Shown here one piece after another: positions 25,831 to 35,695 of a DNA stretch of 64,000 nucleotides. The notes under the pieces are model-generated. The model did not search any database and was not told the origin of the DNA. It saw only the letters and a list, made by a program, of their open reading frames with translations. The stretch lies in contig NZ_VLKN01000008.1 in assembly GCF_007830035.1 (NCBI RefSeq), positions 31,595 through 95,594 on the forward strand, read 5' to 3'. The translations under genes were made by a program, and so were the position numbers. Positions within the stretch are counted from its first letter, which is position 1; every line of letters begins with the position of its first letter. The DNA comes from Luteimonas cucumeris (GTDB taxonomy: Bacteria; Pseudomonadota; Gammaproteobacteria; Xanthomonadales; Xanthomonadaceae).

Positions 25831-27039
25831 TCATGCCCGCCCAAACACCAGCGAGCAGTTGTTGCCGCCAAAACCGAACGAGTTGTTCATCGCATGGCGG
25901 ATGTCGCGTGTCGCGTTGTCGAAACGGATCTGCGGGCCGTTGTCCGGGTCCGGCGTGTCGCTGTTGAGGATGCCGGGCAGCTCGCCGTGCTCCAGCGCCA
26001 GCAGCGCGAACACCGATTCGACGATGCCGGCCGCGCCCAATGTGTGCCCGGTCCAGCCCTTGGTGGAGCTGGCGTGCAGCGTGTCCGGGAACAGCGACGC
26101 CACGGCGCGTGCCTCGATCGCATCGTTGGCCGGCGTCGCAGTGCCGTGCAGGTTGAGATAGCCGACGTCGGTCGCGTCGATGCCGGCACGCAGCAGCGCA
26201 TCGCGCATCGCCAGGCGCGCGCCCAAGCCCTCGGGATGCGGCGCGGACATGTGGTGTGCATCGCTGGATTCGCCATAGCCGCACAGGCGCAGGCCCGGTT
26301 CGTCGCCATCGGCGCGTTCCAGCAGGGCGTAGCCGCCGGCTTCGCCCAATGACAGCCCGCAGCGTGCAGCGTCGAACGGACGGCAGGGATCGGCCGCGAC
26401 CAGTTCCAGCGAGTTGAAGCCGAACAGCACGCTGCCGCACAGGGTGTCGACGCCACCGACCAGCGCGGCGTCGGCGAAGCCGGCATCGATCAGGCGCGAG
26501 GCCTGCGCGAACACCTTGGCGCTGGACGAGCAGGCCGTGGCCACGGTGACGCAGGGGCCGCGCAGCTGCAGCGCGTGCTGCATGAAGCCGCCCAGCGAAT
26601 GCGGCGTGTGCACCTGCGGCCGCGCCAGGTCGGCCGGGAAGCCGCCAGCGTCATCCAGCCGCGCGTAGGCTTCCTCGGTGGCGCCGATACTGGAAGTCGA
26701 CGTGCCCAACACGATGGCGATGCGGGTGTCGCCATGGCGCCGCTTCATGTGTTCGATCGCGTCCGGCAGGCCGTCCTGCTGCAGGGCCAGCCAGGCCAGC
26801 CGGTTGTTGCGGCATTCCCAGGGCGCGAGAGCATCCGGCAGTACGGCGTCTTCCAGTCCTTCGACGCGGCCGATCCAGGTGTCCAGCGGCGCATCGCCGA
26901 AATCGTTGCGGCGCAGTCCGCTGCGGCGTCCGCGCAGGGCATGCACCTGGGCGTCGAGGCCGCGGCCGAGTGCGGTGGTGGCGGTGTAGGCGCGTATTGC
27001 CAGCGGCTGGATCTGCGGCACGGGAACTCCATCCATCAT
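25831..27039 (-). CDS. Beta-ketoacyl-ACP synthase (aryl polyene ketosynthase)
   Basis: This 402-residue condensing enzyme has a complete triad: Cys170 in VATACSSSAKV, His298 in NLHGTATPAND, Lys327 in STKGWTGH and His332. NSFGFGGNNCSLVFG at the C-terminus is typical of the KAS I/II family. It extends the aryl starter with malonyl units. ATG 27039 or 27036 starts the protein; the open frame continues upstream into the complement of the divergent peptidase gene and is not coding there. It is the first gene of the leftward group. Confidence 0.9.
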   Translation of the reverse strand: MMDGVPVPQIQPLAIRAYTATTALGRGLDAQVHALRGRRSGLRRNDFGDAPLDTWIGRVEGLEDAVLPDALAPWECRNNRLAWLALQQDGLPDAIEHMKRRHGDTRIAIVLGTSTSSIGATEEAYARLDDAGGFPADLARPQVHTPHSLGGFMQHALQLRGPCVTVATACSSSAKVFAQASRLIDAGFADAALVGGVDTLCGSVLFGFNSLELVAADPCRPFDAARCGLSLGEAGGYALLERADGDEPGLRLCGYGESSDAHHMSAPHPEGLGARLAMRDALLRAGIDATDVGYLNLHGTATPANDAIEARAVASLFPDTLHASSTKGWTGHTLGAAGIVESVFALLALEHGELPGILNSDTPDPDNGPQIRFDNATRDIRHAMNNSFGFGGNNCSLVFGRA

Positions 27040-27186
27040 CGCCACGAAGTATAGCCAGCGCGCTATCGCGGCCCGCCGGCGACCGGTACATTCGGCAGGG
27101 GGCGGGCTCCGGAAGCCCGGGTTAGCATGCGGGTCCTTGCGCCGGCGGCCGTCGCTGCCGGTACTGACTCGCTCGAAGGGGAAGGC

Positions 27187-29526
27187 ATGGTTTCGATGAC
27201 GATGGGCAGGACACGCCTGCTGGCTGCGCTGGCGTTGAGCCTGCTGACCACGACCGCGTTCGCGCAGACCCAGACGCTGACGAAGGACGATTACGCGCGC
27301 GCCGAACGCCAGCTCGGTTACCACACCGGCATGCTCGTCGACCACGCCATCGATCCGGTGACCTGGATCGACGAGGGCCAGCTCTGGTATCGCGACCACG
27401 ACGCCAAGGGCGACCGCTACCTGCGACTGGACGTGGCCAGCGGCAAGACCGCACCGGCCTTCGACCAGGCCAGGCTGGCCAAGGCGCTGTCCAAGGCCAC
27501 CGACAAGCCGGTCAAGGCCGAGAAGCTGGGCGTGACCGGTTTCGAGATCGCCGCCGACGGCCGCCATGACTTCACCGTCGGCAGGAAGCACTATCTGTGC
27601 GACCTCGACGGCCGGGGCAGCTGCGTCGCTAAGGACGCGAAGAAATCCGACAAGGACGCCGCGGGCAGCGAGCCGGGCGTGCTGTCGCCTGACAAGAAAA
27701 GTGAAGCCTTCATCCGCGACTGGAACCTGTGGCTGCGCGATGTCGCCAGTGGCAAGGAAACGCAGCTGACCACCGACGGCGTCAAGGATTACGGCTACGC
27801 CACCGACAACGCCGGCTGGAAGCATACCGACGAGGCCATCCTGGTCTGGTCGCCGGATTCGACGAAGATCGCCACTTTCCAGCAGGACCAGCGCAAGACC
27901 GGCGAAATGACGCTGGTCAGCACCAATGTCGGCCATCCCAAGGTCGACACCTGGAAATATCCGCTGGTCGGCGACAAGGACGTGACCATGATCGAGCGTG
28001 TCATCATCGACGTGCCGACGCGCCAGCTGGTGCGCCTGAAGATGCCGCCGGACCAGCATCGTTCCACCCAGTGCGACGACATCAGCTGCTTCGGCGGCTG
28101 GGAAGACGTGCAGTGGGCGCCGGACGGCAAGACGCTGGCGTTCGCCTCGACCTCGCGCGACCACAAGCACACCTGGCTGCGCGTCGCCGATCCTGAAACC
28201 GGCGCGGTGCGCGAGGTGTTCGACGAGAAGGTGAAGACCTGGTTCGAGAGCGGCATCAACGCGATCAACTGGCGCTACCTGCCCGACAGCAATGCGGTGC
28301 TGTGGTGGAGCCAGCGCAGCAACTGGGGCCATCTCTACCTGTACGACCTGGCCACCGGCAAGCTCAAGCACGCGATCACCGAAGGCGAGTGGAACGTCGC
28401 CGACGTGGTCCGCGTCGACGAGAAGACCGGCACGATCTGGTTCCTCGGCACCGGCCGCGAAGCCGGCCGCGATCCGTACTACAAGCATCTGTACAAGGTC
28501 GGTTTCGACGGCGAGGGGCTGACCCTGCTGACGCCGGAAGACGCCGACCACAAGATCACGCTGTCGCCGGAAGGCGGGCATTTCGTCGATACGTACTCGA
28601 CCACGACCGAACCGCCGGTCACGGTGCTGCGCGACAGCGCCGACGGCAAGGTGGTCAGGGAAATCGCGCGCGCCGACATCAGCCGGCTGAAGGCGGCCGG
28701 CTGGGTCGCGCCGGAGAAGTTCACGGTCAAGGGCCGCGACGGCAAGACCGACATCTACGGCATGATGTTCAAGCCGTCCAACTTCGATCCGTCGAAGAAG
28801 TACCCGATCATCAACTACGTCTATCCGGGCCCGCAGGTCGGTTCGATCCGTACCCGCAGCTTCGCGGCCGCGCACGGCGACAACCAGGCGCTGGCCGAAC
28901 TGGGCTTCATCGTGGTGGCAATGGACGGCATGGGCACGCCGTACCGTTCCAAGGCCTTCCACGACGGCTACTACGCCAACATCATCGACAACACGCTGCC
29001 CGACCAGGTCGCCGGCATGAAGGCGCTGGCCAAGCGCCATCCGTGGATCGACCTGGAACGGGCCGGCATCTGGGGCCATTCCGGCGGCGGCAATGCCACC
29101 GCGACGGCGATGTTCAAGTATCCGGACTTCTTCAAGGTCGGCATCGCCGAGAGCGGCAACCACGACAACCGCAACTACGAGGACGACTGGGCCGAGAAGT
29201 GGCAGGGCCTGCTGGTCAAGGGCAAGGACGGCAAGGACAACTACGAGGCGCACGCGAACCAGAATTACGCCGAGGGCCTGAAGGGCAAGCTGCTGCTCGC
29301 GCACGGCAACATGGACGACAACGTACCGCCGTATCAGACCTGGCTGGTGGTCGATGCGCTGATCAAGGCCAACAAGGACTTCGACCTGCTGATCTTCCCG
29401 AACGCGCGCCACGGCTACGGCGAGGACTCGCTGTACATGACGCGGCGCCGCTGGGACTACTTCGTGCGCCACCTGCTCGGCGCCGAGCCGCCGGCGCAGT
29501 ACGAACTGACGATGCCCAAGCCCTGA
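27187..29526 (+). CDS. Secreted S9 family dipeptidyl peptidase (DPP IV-like)
   Basis: This 779-residue exported serine peptidase has a signal peptide ending ALSLLTTTAFAQ, then a DPP IV-type beta-propeller (about 60-520; WSPDSTKIATFQQDQR and FGGWEDVQWAPDGKTLAF are blade motifs), then an alpha/beta-hydrolase domain. The nucleophile is Ser about 632 in WGHSGGGNAT, the Asp lies in HGNMDDNVP and the His in ARHGYGED. It would remove N-terminal dipeptides from periplasmic peptides. ATG 27187 has GAAGGGGAAGG upstream; the listed frame begins earlier without a signal peptide. Confidence 0.92.
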   Translation: MVSMTMGRTRLLAALALSLLTTTAFAQTQTLTKDDYARAERQLGYHTGMLVDHAIDPVTWIDEGQLWYRDHDAKGDRYLRLDVASGKTAPAFDQARLAKALSKATDKPVKAEKLGVTGFEIAADGRHDFTVGRKHYLCDLDGRGSCVAKDAKKSDKDAAGSEPGVLSPDKKSEAFIRDWNLWLRDVASGKETQLTTDGVKDYGYATDNAGWKHTDEAILVWSPDSTKIATFQQDQRKTGEMTLVSTNVGHPKVDTWKYPLVGDKDVTMIERVIIDVPTRQLVRLKMPPDQHRSTQCDDISCFGGWEDVQWAPDGKTLAFASTSRDHKHTWLRVADPETGAVREVFDEKVKTWFESGINAINWRYLPDSNAVLWWSQRSNWGHLYLYDLATGKLKHAITEGEWNVADVVRVDEKTGTIWFLGTGREAGRDPYYKHLYKVGFDGEGLTLLTPEDADHKITLSPEGGHFVDTYSTTTEPPVTVLRDSADGKVVREIARADISRLKAAGWVAPEKFTVKGRDGKTDIYGMMFKPSNFDPSKKYPIINYVYPGPQVGSIRTRSFAAAHGDNQALAELGFIVVAMDGMGTPYRSKAFHDGYYANIIDNTLPDQVAGMKALAKRHPWIDLERAGIWGHSGGGNATATAMFKYPDFFKVGIAESGNHDNRNYEDDWAEKWQGLLVKGKDGKDNYEAHANQNYAEGLKGKLLLAHGNMDDNVPPYQTWLVVDALIKANKDFDLLIFPNARHGYGEDSLYMTRRRWDYFVRHLLGAEPPAQYELTMPKP

Positions 29527-29681
29527 TCGATCGAAGTCCTCTCCCGTTTCACGAGGCGATGCCGCATGGCTTGGGCGGCATGCCGCGCGTGCAGCTGAGC
29601 GCCCGCACATAAGTGCGGGCAGGGGCGCAGAGCGGGGCTGGGCGTGGCGAGAGCGCAGCGAGCCTGATGTTTCTGTTGCCT

Positions 29682-29703
29682 AGAGCGGAGCAAGCTCCGC
29701 TAC
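29682..29703 (-). repeat. GTAG-headed REP-like palindrome
   Basis: On the minus strand GTAGCGGAGCTTGCTCCGCT is a near-perfect palindrome after the GTAG head. It lies between the convergent peptidase and GST genes. The same core occurs at 59035-59056 and 59105-59125. Confidence 0.6.
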
Positions 29704-29717
29704 GAGGCGTTAAACAA

Positions 29718-30413
29718 CTACTTGGCGCCCTGCCCGAACAGCAGCCTGCGTTCCTCCTCGCCCAGCGGCTTGCCCGCATTCGGATTGACCTTCGCACCCA
29801 GCGCATACGCGCGCTGCACCGCCGGACGCGCGGCGATCGCGGCATGCCAGCGCTGCACCTGCGGGAACGGCGTCATGTCCAGCGGTGCCTTGTCATAGGC
29901 GTTGATCCACGGATGGCAGGCCATGTCGACGATGCTGTAGCCGTCGCCGGCGATGAATTCGCGCCCGGCCAGGCGCCTGTCGAGCACGCCGAGCAGGCGT
30001 TGCACCTCGCGCGCGTAACGCTCCTTCGCGTACGGGATCGATTCCGGCGCGTAGACGTGGAAGTGGCCGTACTGCCCGGTCATCGGGCCGAGCCCGGCCA
30101 TCTGCCAGTGCAGCCACTGGTTGATCTCGATCTTGCCGCGAAGATCGTCGGCGAAGAAGCGGCCGGTCTTGTTGGCCAGGTACAGCAGGATCGCGCCGGA
30201 TTCGAACACGCTGATCGGCGCGCCGCCATCGGCGGGATCGCGGTCGACGATCGCCGGCATCTTGTTGTTGGGAGAGATCGCCAGGAATTCCGGCTTGAAC
30301 TGGTCGCCCTTGCCGATGTCGACCGGCGTGACGTTGTAGTCCAGGCCGGCTTCTTCGAGGAACAGCGTGATCTTGTGGCCGTTCGGAGTGGGCCAATAAT
30401 GAAGTTCGATCAT
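29718..30413 (-). CDS. yfcG: Nu-class glutathione S-transferase (YfcG-like)
   Basis: This 231-residue GST begins MIELHYWPTPNGHKITLFLE; PNGHK with a Thr/Asn instead of the usual Tyr/Ser/Cys is characteristic of nu-class enzymes such as E. coli YfcG, which act as glutathione-dependent disulfide reductases. SPNNKMPAIVDRD carries the cis-Pro and ISVFESGAILLYLA the gamma-glutamyl-binding Glu-Ser. The C-terminal helical domain has the N-capping motif YSIVDMA. It is isolated. Confidence 0.9.
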   Translation of the reverse strand: MIELHYWPTPNGHKITLFLEEAGLDYNVTPVDIGKGDQFKPEFLAISPNNKMPAIVDRDPADGGAPISVFESGAILLYLANKTGRFFADDLRGKIEINQWLHWQMAGLGPMTGQYGHFHVYAPESIPYAKERYAREVQRLLGVLDRRLAGREFIAGDGYSIVDMACHPWINAYDKAPLDMTPFPQVQRWHAAIAARPAVQRAYALGAKVNPNAGKPLGEEERRLLFGQGAK

Positions 30414-30520
30414 GGGGGATTCCTTGGCGGTGGTCAGGAACCCCGAAGTCTAGCGGCGTGGATGGCAGCGGACCGTGCATCGCATGGTCCGCTGCGTTGC
30501 ATGTCCAGGGGAATCCTAAC

Positions 30521-30607
30521 AAGCCGTCATCCCGGCGAAAGCCGGGATCCAGTGCCTTGCAATGTCTCGAAACACTGGATTCCGGCTTTCGCCAGAATGA
30601 CGAGCTT
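30521..30607. repeat. Long palindromic extragenic element
   Basis: Arms 30525-30554 (CGTCATCCCGGCGAAAGCCG, then GGATCCAGTG) and 30573-30602 (CACTGGATTCCGG, then CTTTCGCCAGAATGACG) are inverted repeats of about 30 bp with a few mismatches around an 18-bp loop. It lies between the GST start and the GH3 stop. Partial relatives of the CATCCC-type arm occur at 25479 and 42505. Confidence 0.7.
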
Positions 30608-30639
30608 GAATAACGAGCTTTGAGAGTTGTCCGCAGCTC

Positions 30640-33225
30640 CTAGCGGATCGGACAATCCACCTTGTGCTGGAAATCGGTGGAGGCGGCCATCTGCGCCAGC
30701 GCTAGTTCGAGTCCCGCGCCGGCACGGATCGCGAACGGTACATCGAGCTTGCCGGTATCGGCGCCGGCCACGCGCAGGCATTTGAGCTGGATGCCGAGCC
30801 GCGTCCATTCGCCGTGCGGCAGCGCCGCCAACGCTTCGCCGATCGGCAACTGCGCGCGGCACTTCTCACCGCAGCCCACCACCAGCGCCGCCTGGCCGTC
30901 TGCCGGCAGCGCATCGACACGCAGGGTCGCCACCAGGTAGACGTCGCCGTTGGTTTCCCTGACCAGGTCGATCGGTGCGTTGGAACGCAGTTGCGCCGTC
31001 GCATCGCCGGACCAGGCGAAGCGACGCGCGCCTTCCTGCACCTTGTGGTCGATCGCGTTCATCGCCAGCGCGCCATCGGCGGTGGCCGCTTGCGGGTGCA
31101 CGACGTCGATCGCCACGCCATCGCCGCCGACCAGCTGCAGGTGCAGGCCGGTGCTGGCGACGCCGCGGTCGAAGAACGTGTTGCTGCGCGATGCGTTCGG
31201 ATCGATACCCGGATCCTCCGGCAAGACGGCAAGATCGCCCTTGTCGGCGTAACGCAGGCCATGGCCAAAAGCGAACAGCGGGTCGTAGTTCTTCTGCCCG
31301 ACGTTGTTGGCGTACTGGTCGGCGCGGCGCGGCCAGGAGAAGCTCAGCTTGCCCTTGAAGTCGTGCTGGACTTCGCCGGCGGCGTTGCGCAGCAGCACAT
31401 CGGCGATGCCGGCGCCTTCCGAACCGGGCAACCAGGCGGCGACGAAGGCATCGGACGCGTTGATCTCGCGGTTGACCCACAGCGGGCGGCCGCTGAGGAA
31501 CACGGTCACCACCGGAATGCCATCGGCCTTGAGACGCTTGATCAGTTCCAGGTCGCCGCTCTTGCCGGACTTGTACATCAGGTTGGCGAGGTCGCCCTGG
31601 AATTCGGCGTAGGGCTCCTCGCCGAACACGACGATCGCGACATCGGGCTTGCTCGCGTACTTGCCGTCGACAGCGAATTCGGCGCGGCCGTCAGCGGCTT
31701 CGACCTGCGCCTTGAGGCCATCCCAGATCGAATCGGCATTGGGGAAATCGGCGCGCGTGGTGCCGTCGCCCTGCCAGGTCAGCGTCCAGCCGCCGGCCTG
31801 CTGGCCGACGTTGTCGGCGCCGGCGCCGGCAACCAGCAGTTTCACCTTCGGATCCAGCGGCAGCACGCCGCCCTGGTTCTTCAGCAGCACCAGCGATTCG
31901 CGTACCGCCTGGCGCGCGACCGCACGATGATCCGGCGCGCCGAGCAGTTCGAACTTGCCGCCGAGCGCGCGCTCGGAAGGCCTGGGCTTGTCGAACAGGC
32001 CCATGCGGAACTTGGTTCGCAGGATGCGCCGCGCCGCGTCGTCGAGGCGTTCCATCGGGATCTTGCCGGACTTCACGTGCGCGACCGTGCTTTCGTACAG
32101 GCCACGCCAGCTGTCCGGTGCCATCGCCATGTCGAGGCCGGCAATGAACGTGGCCGGGCAGTCGGTGTTGCTGCAGCCGCGAACCTGGCCATGGCCGTTC
32201 CAGTCGCCGACGATGAAGCCACCGAAATTCATCCGGCCCTTCAGTACGTCGGTCAGCAGAACGCGGTGGCCGTGCATCTTCTCGCCGTTGATGCTGTTGT
32301 ACGACGCCATCACTGTCTGCGCACCGGCAGCGATCGCCGGCACGTAGCCGGCGGCGTGCACGTCGCGCAGCACCTCTTCGCTGACCTGGGTATCGCCCTG
32401 GTCCTTGCCGTCGCGGGTGCCACCGTCGCCGAGGAAATGCTTGACCGACGCCATCACGTGCCGGTCGTCGAGGAATTCAGGCGTGCCGGCCTTGCCCTGC
32501 AGGCCCTCGACCATCAACCCGGCGAAGCTGGCGACCACTTCCGGGTTCTCGGAATAGCCTTCGTAGCTGCGGCCCCAGCGGTCGTCCTGCGGCACGGTGA
32601 CGGTCGGCGCGAACGTCCACTCCATGCCGGTGGTGCGCGTCTCCGCGGCGGTGACCTCACCGATGCGGCGCATCAATTCCGGATTGCGCGTCGCGCCGAG
32701 GCCGATGTTGTGCGGAAACAGCGTCGCGCCGACGATGTTGCTCTGTCCGTGCACGGCATCGATACCGAAGATCACCGGGATCGCCTTGCCGCCGCCGCGG
32801 GTGTCCATCGATGCCTCCCAGAACGCGTCGGCCAAATCCAGCCATGCCTGCGGCGTGGCGTTGTACTTCTTGCCCGGATCGGAACCGCCGCCGGCGAGGA
32901 TCGAGCCGAGCCGGTACTTGCGCACGTCATCGGGCGTGACGTCGCTGATGTCGCCCTGCACGATCTGCCCGACTTTTTCTTCCACGGTCATCGTTGCGAG
33001 CAGTGCATCGATGCGTTGTTCCAGCGCGGCGTCTTCGGCGAAAGGCCATTGCGGTTGTGGCCAGTTGGCCGGGTCGATCGTGGTCGACCGCACCGGCGGT
33101 TTGCCGGCAGTGGTGGCCGGTTCCGGACTCCGGTCGCAGGCGCCGGCAGCGAGCAGGGCGATGCTGAGCAAGCCCCAGCGCATGCTGGAGCGCGGCGAAA
33201 GCGCGAATCGCGTGCTGGATTTCAT
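30640..33225 (-). CDS. GH3 beta-glucosidase / exo-beta-glucan glucohydrolase
   Basis: This 861-residue exported glycosidase has a hydrophobic signal ending LLAAGAC (a weak lipobox, Cys 30). The GH3 N-terminal barrel includes GGGSDPGKKYNATP, KHFLGDGGT and the nucleophile Asp341 in FIVGDWNGHG; a C-terminal alpha/beta sandwich follows (VFGEEPYAEFQGD). The last 200 residues form an extra domain typical of ExoP-type enzymes. It would hydrolyse beta-glucosides or beta-glucan oligomers in the periplasm. A LacI-type operator lies 53 bp upstream. Confidence 0.92.
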   Translation of the reverse strand: MKSSTRFALSPRSSMRWGLLSIALLAAGACDRSPEPATTAGKPPVRSTTIDPANWPQPQWPFAEDAALEQRIDALLATMTVEEKVGQIVQGDISDVTPDDVRKYRLGSILAGGGSDPGKKYNATPQAWLDLADAFWEASMDTRGGGKAIPVIFGIDAVHGQSNIVGATLFPHNIGLGATRNPELMRRIGEVTAAETRTTGMEWTFAPTVTVPQDDRWGRSYEGYSENPEVVASFAGLMVEGLQGKAGTPEFLDDRHVMASVKHFLGDGGTRDGKDQGDTQVSEEVLRDVHAAGYVPAIAAGAQTVMASYNSINGEKMHGHRVLLTDVLKGRMNFGGFIVGDWNGHGQVRGCSNTDCPATFIAGLDMAMAPDSWRGLYESTVAHVKSGKIPMERLDDAARRILRTKFRMGLFDKPRPSERALGGKFELLGAPDHRAVARQAVRESLVLLKNQGGVLPLDPKVKLLVAGAGADNVGQQAGGWTLTWQGDGTTRADFPNADSIWDGLKAQVEAADGRAEFAVDGKYASKPDVAIVVFGEEPYAEFQGDLANLMYKSGKSGDLELIKRLKADGIPVVTVFLSGRPLWVNREINASDAFVAAWLPGSEGAGIADVLLRNAAGEVQHDFKGKLSFSWPRRADQYANNVGQKNYDPLFAFGHGLRYADKGDLAVLPEDPGIDPNASRSNTFFDRGVASTGLHLQLVGGDGVAIDVVHPQAATADGALAMNAIDHKVQEGARRFAWSGDATAQLRSNAPIDLVRETNGDVYLVATLRVDALPADGQAALVVGCGEKCRAQLPIGEALAALPHGEWTRLGIQLKCLRVAGADTGKLDVPFAIRAGAGLELALAQMAASTDFQHKVDCPIR

Positions 33226-33277
33226 TTGGGTCTTTTCCCTGAGTTGTGATCGATCCGCGACCAGGCTCCGTTGCGGA

Positions 33278-33291
33278 TGACAGCGTTGTCA
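33278..33291 (-). promoter_or_regulatory. Putative LacI-family operator between GH3 and lacI-type gene
   Basis: On the minus strand TGACAACGCTGTCA, inverted arms TGACA/TGTCA around a 4-bp centre with CpG, as usual for LacI-family operators. The identical 14-mer occurs at 35588-35601 and 44281-44294. It could control both divergent genes. The remainder of 33226-33503 shows no gene. Confidence 0.75.
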
Positions 33292-33503
33292 ACCAGGCGC
33301 AGAATACCTCGCCGTTGTCGACAATGCTTGTTGCAAAGCGGCAAAGACGAGGCAAAGCGATACGTGTGCCGCAATGGCGCGAAGACGGCGACCTTGGGCG
33401 GAAGCGACGCGCCACACAACAGCATCGATCGGAACCAGGGAGCGGAAGATATGAAGGTCGGGGCCCATCAGGCAGAATCGCCTGCTTCCAGGCAGGTGGA
33501 CAG

Positions 33504-34520
33504 ATGACCATGCGTGTGCGCATTGAGGACGTCGCAGAGGCCGCAGGCGTTTCGATGAAGACGGTATCGCGCGTGCTCAACAACGAGCCGAACGTATCCG
33601 AACGTACCCGGCAACAGGTCGAAGCCGCCGTGGAAAAGCTCAATTACCGGCCGCTGCCGTCGGCACGCGTGCTGGCCGGGCGCAAGTCGTACCTGGTCGC
33701 GATGCTGTTCGACAATCCGTCGAGCAACTACTTGATGGAAGTTGAGCTCGGCGTGCTCGATGCCTGCCAGGCGCAGCACTACAACCTGATGCTGGCACCA
33801 CTGGTCTACGACGCGAAGAACATCGTCGCCCAGGTCGAATCGCTGATCGTGCAGTCGCAGCTCGACGGCGTGGTGCTGACCCCGCCGATCACCGACGATG
33901 CCGGCGTGCTCAAGCGGTTGGACGAACTCGACATTCCTTACGCCAGCGTCTCGGCGAAGGAAGCCAATCGTCGTATTGGCGTGATCGTCGACGAGCAGGG
34001 CGCAGTGTGCGCGATGATGGCGCACCTGGTGTCGCTCGGGCACCGCAGGATCGCGCACATCAAGGGTCATCCCGCGCACGGCGCCAGCAACTGGCGCCTG
34101 GCCGGATATCGCGAGGCGCTCAAGCGCGCCGGCCTGCGCTACGACCGCACGCTGGTCGTGGACGGCGAGTTCTCGTATGCGTCCGGCTACGCGGCGACCA
34201 ATGCGCTGCTGGACCTCAAGCAGCGGCCGACGGCGATCTTCGCCGCCAACGACGACATGGCCGCAGGTGCGATCTGCGCGATCTGCGAACGCGGGCTGTC
34301 GGTGCCCAGGGACATTTCGGTGTGCGGCTTCGACGACACGCCGATCGCCCACCAGATATATCCGGCGTTGACCACGGTGCGGCAGGACACGCGCGAAATG
34401 GGCCGGCTGGCCGGCATCGAGCTGCTGCGGGAAATCCGTGAGCGCAGCAGCGGCAGCATCGTCGACGTCCCTTATACGCTGCAGCTGCGGCGCTCGACCG
34501 GGCCGGCGCCCACGACGTGA
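33504..34520 (+). CDS. LacI-family transcriptional regulator
   Basis: This 338-residue repressor has the N-terminal helix-turn-helix [20 protein letters not shown] followed by [15 protein letters not shown] and the hinge helix [12 protein letters not shown]. The periplasmic-binding-protein-like sensor domain contains [20 protein letters not shown] and [18 protein letters not shown] 33504 is supported by AGGTGGA upstream and the family N-terminus; the frame is open earlier but non-coding. It is divergent from the GH3 gene and probably senses a beta-glucoside or glucose, binding the three shared operators. It resembles regulators of beta-glucoside regulons in Xanthomonadales. Confidence 0.9.
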   Translation: MTMRVRIEDVAEAAGVSMKTVSRVLNNEPNVSERTRQQVEAAVEKLNYRPLPSARVLAGRKSYLVAMLFDNPSSNYLMEVELGVLDACQAQHYNLMLAPLVYDAKNIVAQVESLIVQSQLDGVVLTPPITDDAGVLKRLDELDIPYASVSAKEANRRIGVIVDEQGAVCAMMAHLVSLGHRRIAHIKGHPAHGASNWRLAGYREALKRAGLRYDRTLVVDGEFSYASGYAATNALLDLKQRPTAIFAANDDMAAGAICAICERGLSVPRDISVCGFDDTPIAHQIYPALTTVRQDTREMGRLAGIELLREIRERSSGSIVDVPYTLQLRRSTGPAPTT

Positions 34521-34559
34521 TCGATGTGTTTGGCCCTTGTCGTTGCGGCGAAACCAGTC

Positions 34560-35397
34560 TCACCGTGATGCGGCCGGCTCCTGCAGAAACCGCTGCGCTG
34601 CTTCCAGGAACTGCTTCGCATTGGCGTCGAAAATCGGCACATGCGAACCCTGCGGCACTATCCACAGTGCCGAGCCCGGAATCGCAGCGTACATCTCCAC
34701 GGGGATGCCGACCGGAAAGAATTCGTCGCGATCGCCATGCACGATCAGCGTGCGTGCCCGAATCGTTGCCAACAGCGCGGCGTCGAAGTTCACATCGTCG
34801 TAGCTGCGGCTGAAGCCGGCGAACTGCCTGGCCAGTTCCCCGGCCTGCGCATCGCCGCGGCTGGCGCATTGCCGGTAGTAGGTCATGTCTCCGGGCCTGG
34901 GGCCGTGCTCGGCCGCGGCCCGCGTGATCCGGCGCGCCTGCTCGGGAAATGGTGCGCGGCGCCCACCAGCACCATGGCCTCGATTTGCGACGGCTCGCGG
35001 GTCGCCATGTGCAGCAGGGTCATTCCGCCGCTGCTGATGCCGATCGCCTTGAAGCGGGTGATGCCGAGCCGTTCGAGCAGGGCGGATACATCCGCCGCGG
35101 CCTGGCGATGAGTGAACGCGCCTAGGGGGTTGGTGGACCGGCCATGGCCACGCAGGTCCGGCACGATCACCCGGAAAATGCGAGGAGCGCTCCGGAGAAC
35201 GCCCGCCAATCGCGGCCGCAACCACCAAAACCGTGCAGCAGCACGAGCGGCTCGCCCTTTCCGGAGTCCTCGAAATACATCTCCATGCCTTCGATTGACA
35301 GGCTGCGACCGGCAACGGGCGCCGGTTGCGCGAGCACCTGAAAGGACATGCCGAGGAACAGGGCGACTGCCCAGGCCGTGCGTGATGCGTTTTTCAC
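34560..35397 (-). pseudogene. Alpha/beta hydrolase, two frameshifts
   Basis: The translation is split across three frames. Frame 1 from ATG 35397 gives signal peptide MKNASRTAWAVALFLGMSFQ and LVLLHGFGGCGRDWRAFSG. Frame 2 gives VIVPDLRGHGRS and the nucleophile elbow GISSGG. Frame 3 gives VHGDRDEFFP and GSHVPIF with the Asp and His. Shifts lie near 35175 and 34945. Rejoined, the product is a complete exported hydrolase of about 280 residues, so this is a recent pseudogene or contains sequencing errors. It lies between the LacI gene and the TonB receptor gene. Confidence 0.85.
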
Positions 35398-35587
35398 CGG
35401 AACTCCTTTGCTGATTTGTCATCGCCGTTTCGCCGTGCGTGCCGATGGCGGTGCACGGCCGCCGTGTCAGGTGCGGCATTACTCCGCAGCGCTGGTGACA
35501 ACACAGAAATTCGCTGCAATGCAGCATTTTTTTTTCCAGCGGATCGTCGTCGCTTTCCGGCTTGACAGGCAGTGTTGCGGTGCAATT

Positions 35588-35601
35588 TGACAACGCTGTC
35601 A
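35588..35601 (+). promoter_or_regulatory. Putative LacI-family operator upstream of the TonB-dependent receptor
   Basis: TGACAACGCTGTCA, extended here to TTGACAACGCTGTCAA, lies 94 bp before the receptor ATG and identical 14-mers occur at the two other units of the locus. No clean -35/-10 pair was resolved around it. The remaining 35398-35695 holds no gene. Confidence 0.78.
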
Positions 35602-35695
35602 ATCTAACATCCAATGCGATCGCACGACGTGTTGCCCGCGTCCGCCAACAAGAAAACACATCGCGATTTCGTGAGATCCCGGGGAGGGAAGATCC

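Noticed and set aside
25187..26440. 417-residue minus-strand frame joining repeats to the ketosynthase region
   Set aside because: Its N-terminal part is out of frame with the ketosynthase and its C-terminal part translates repeat copies 3 and 4.
27040..29610. Extension of the ketosynthase frame over the complement of the peptidase gene (1259 residues in total)
   Set aside because: The upstream 850 residues are antisense to the S9 peptidase and match no family; high GC keeps the frame open by chance.
35562..35590. TTGACA at 35562 as -35 of the TonB receptor promoter
   Set aside because: With a 17-bp spacer the -10 would be ATTTGA, a poor match; left unassigned.
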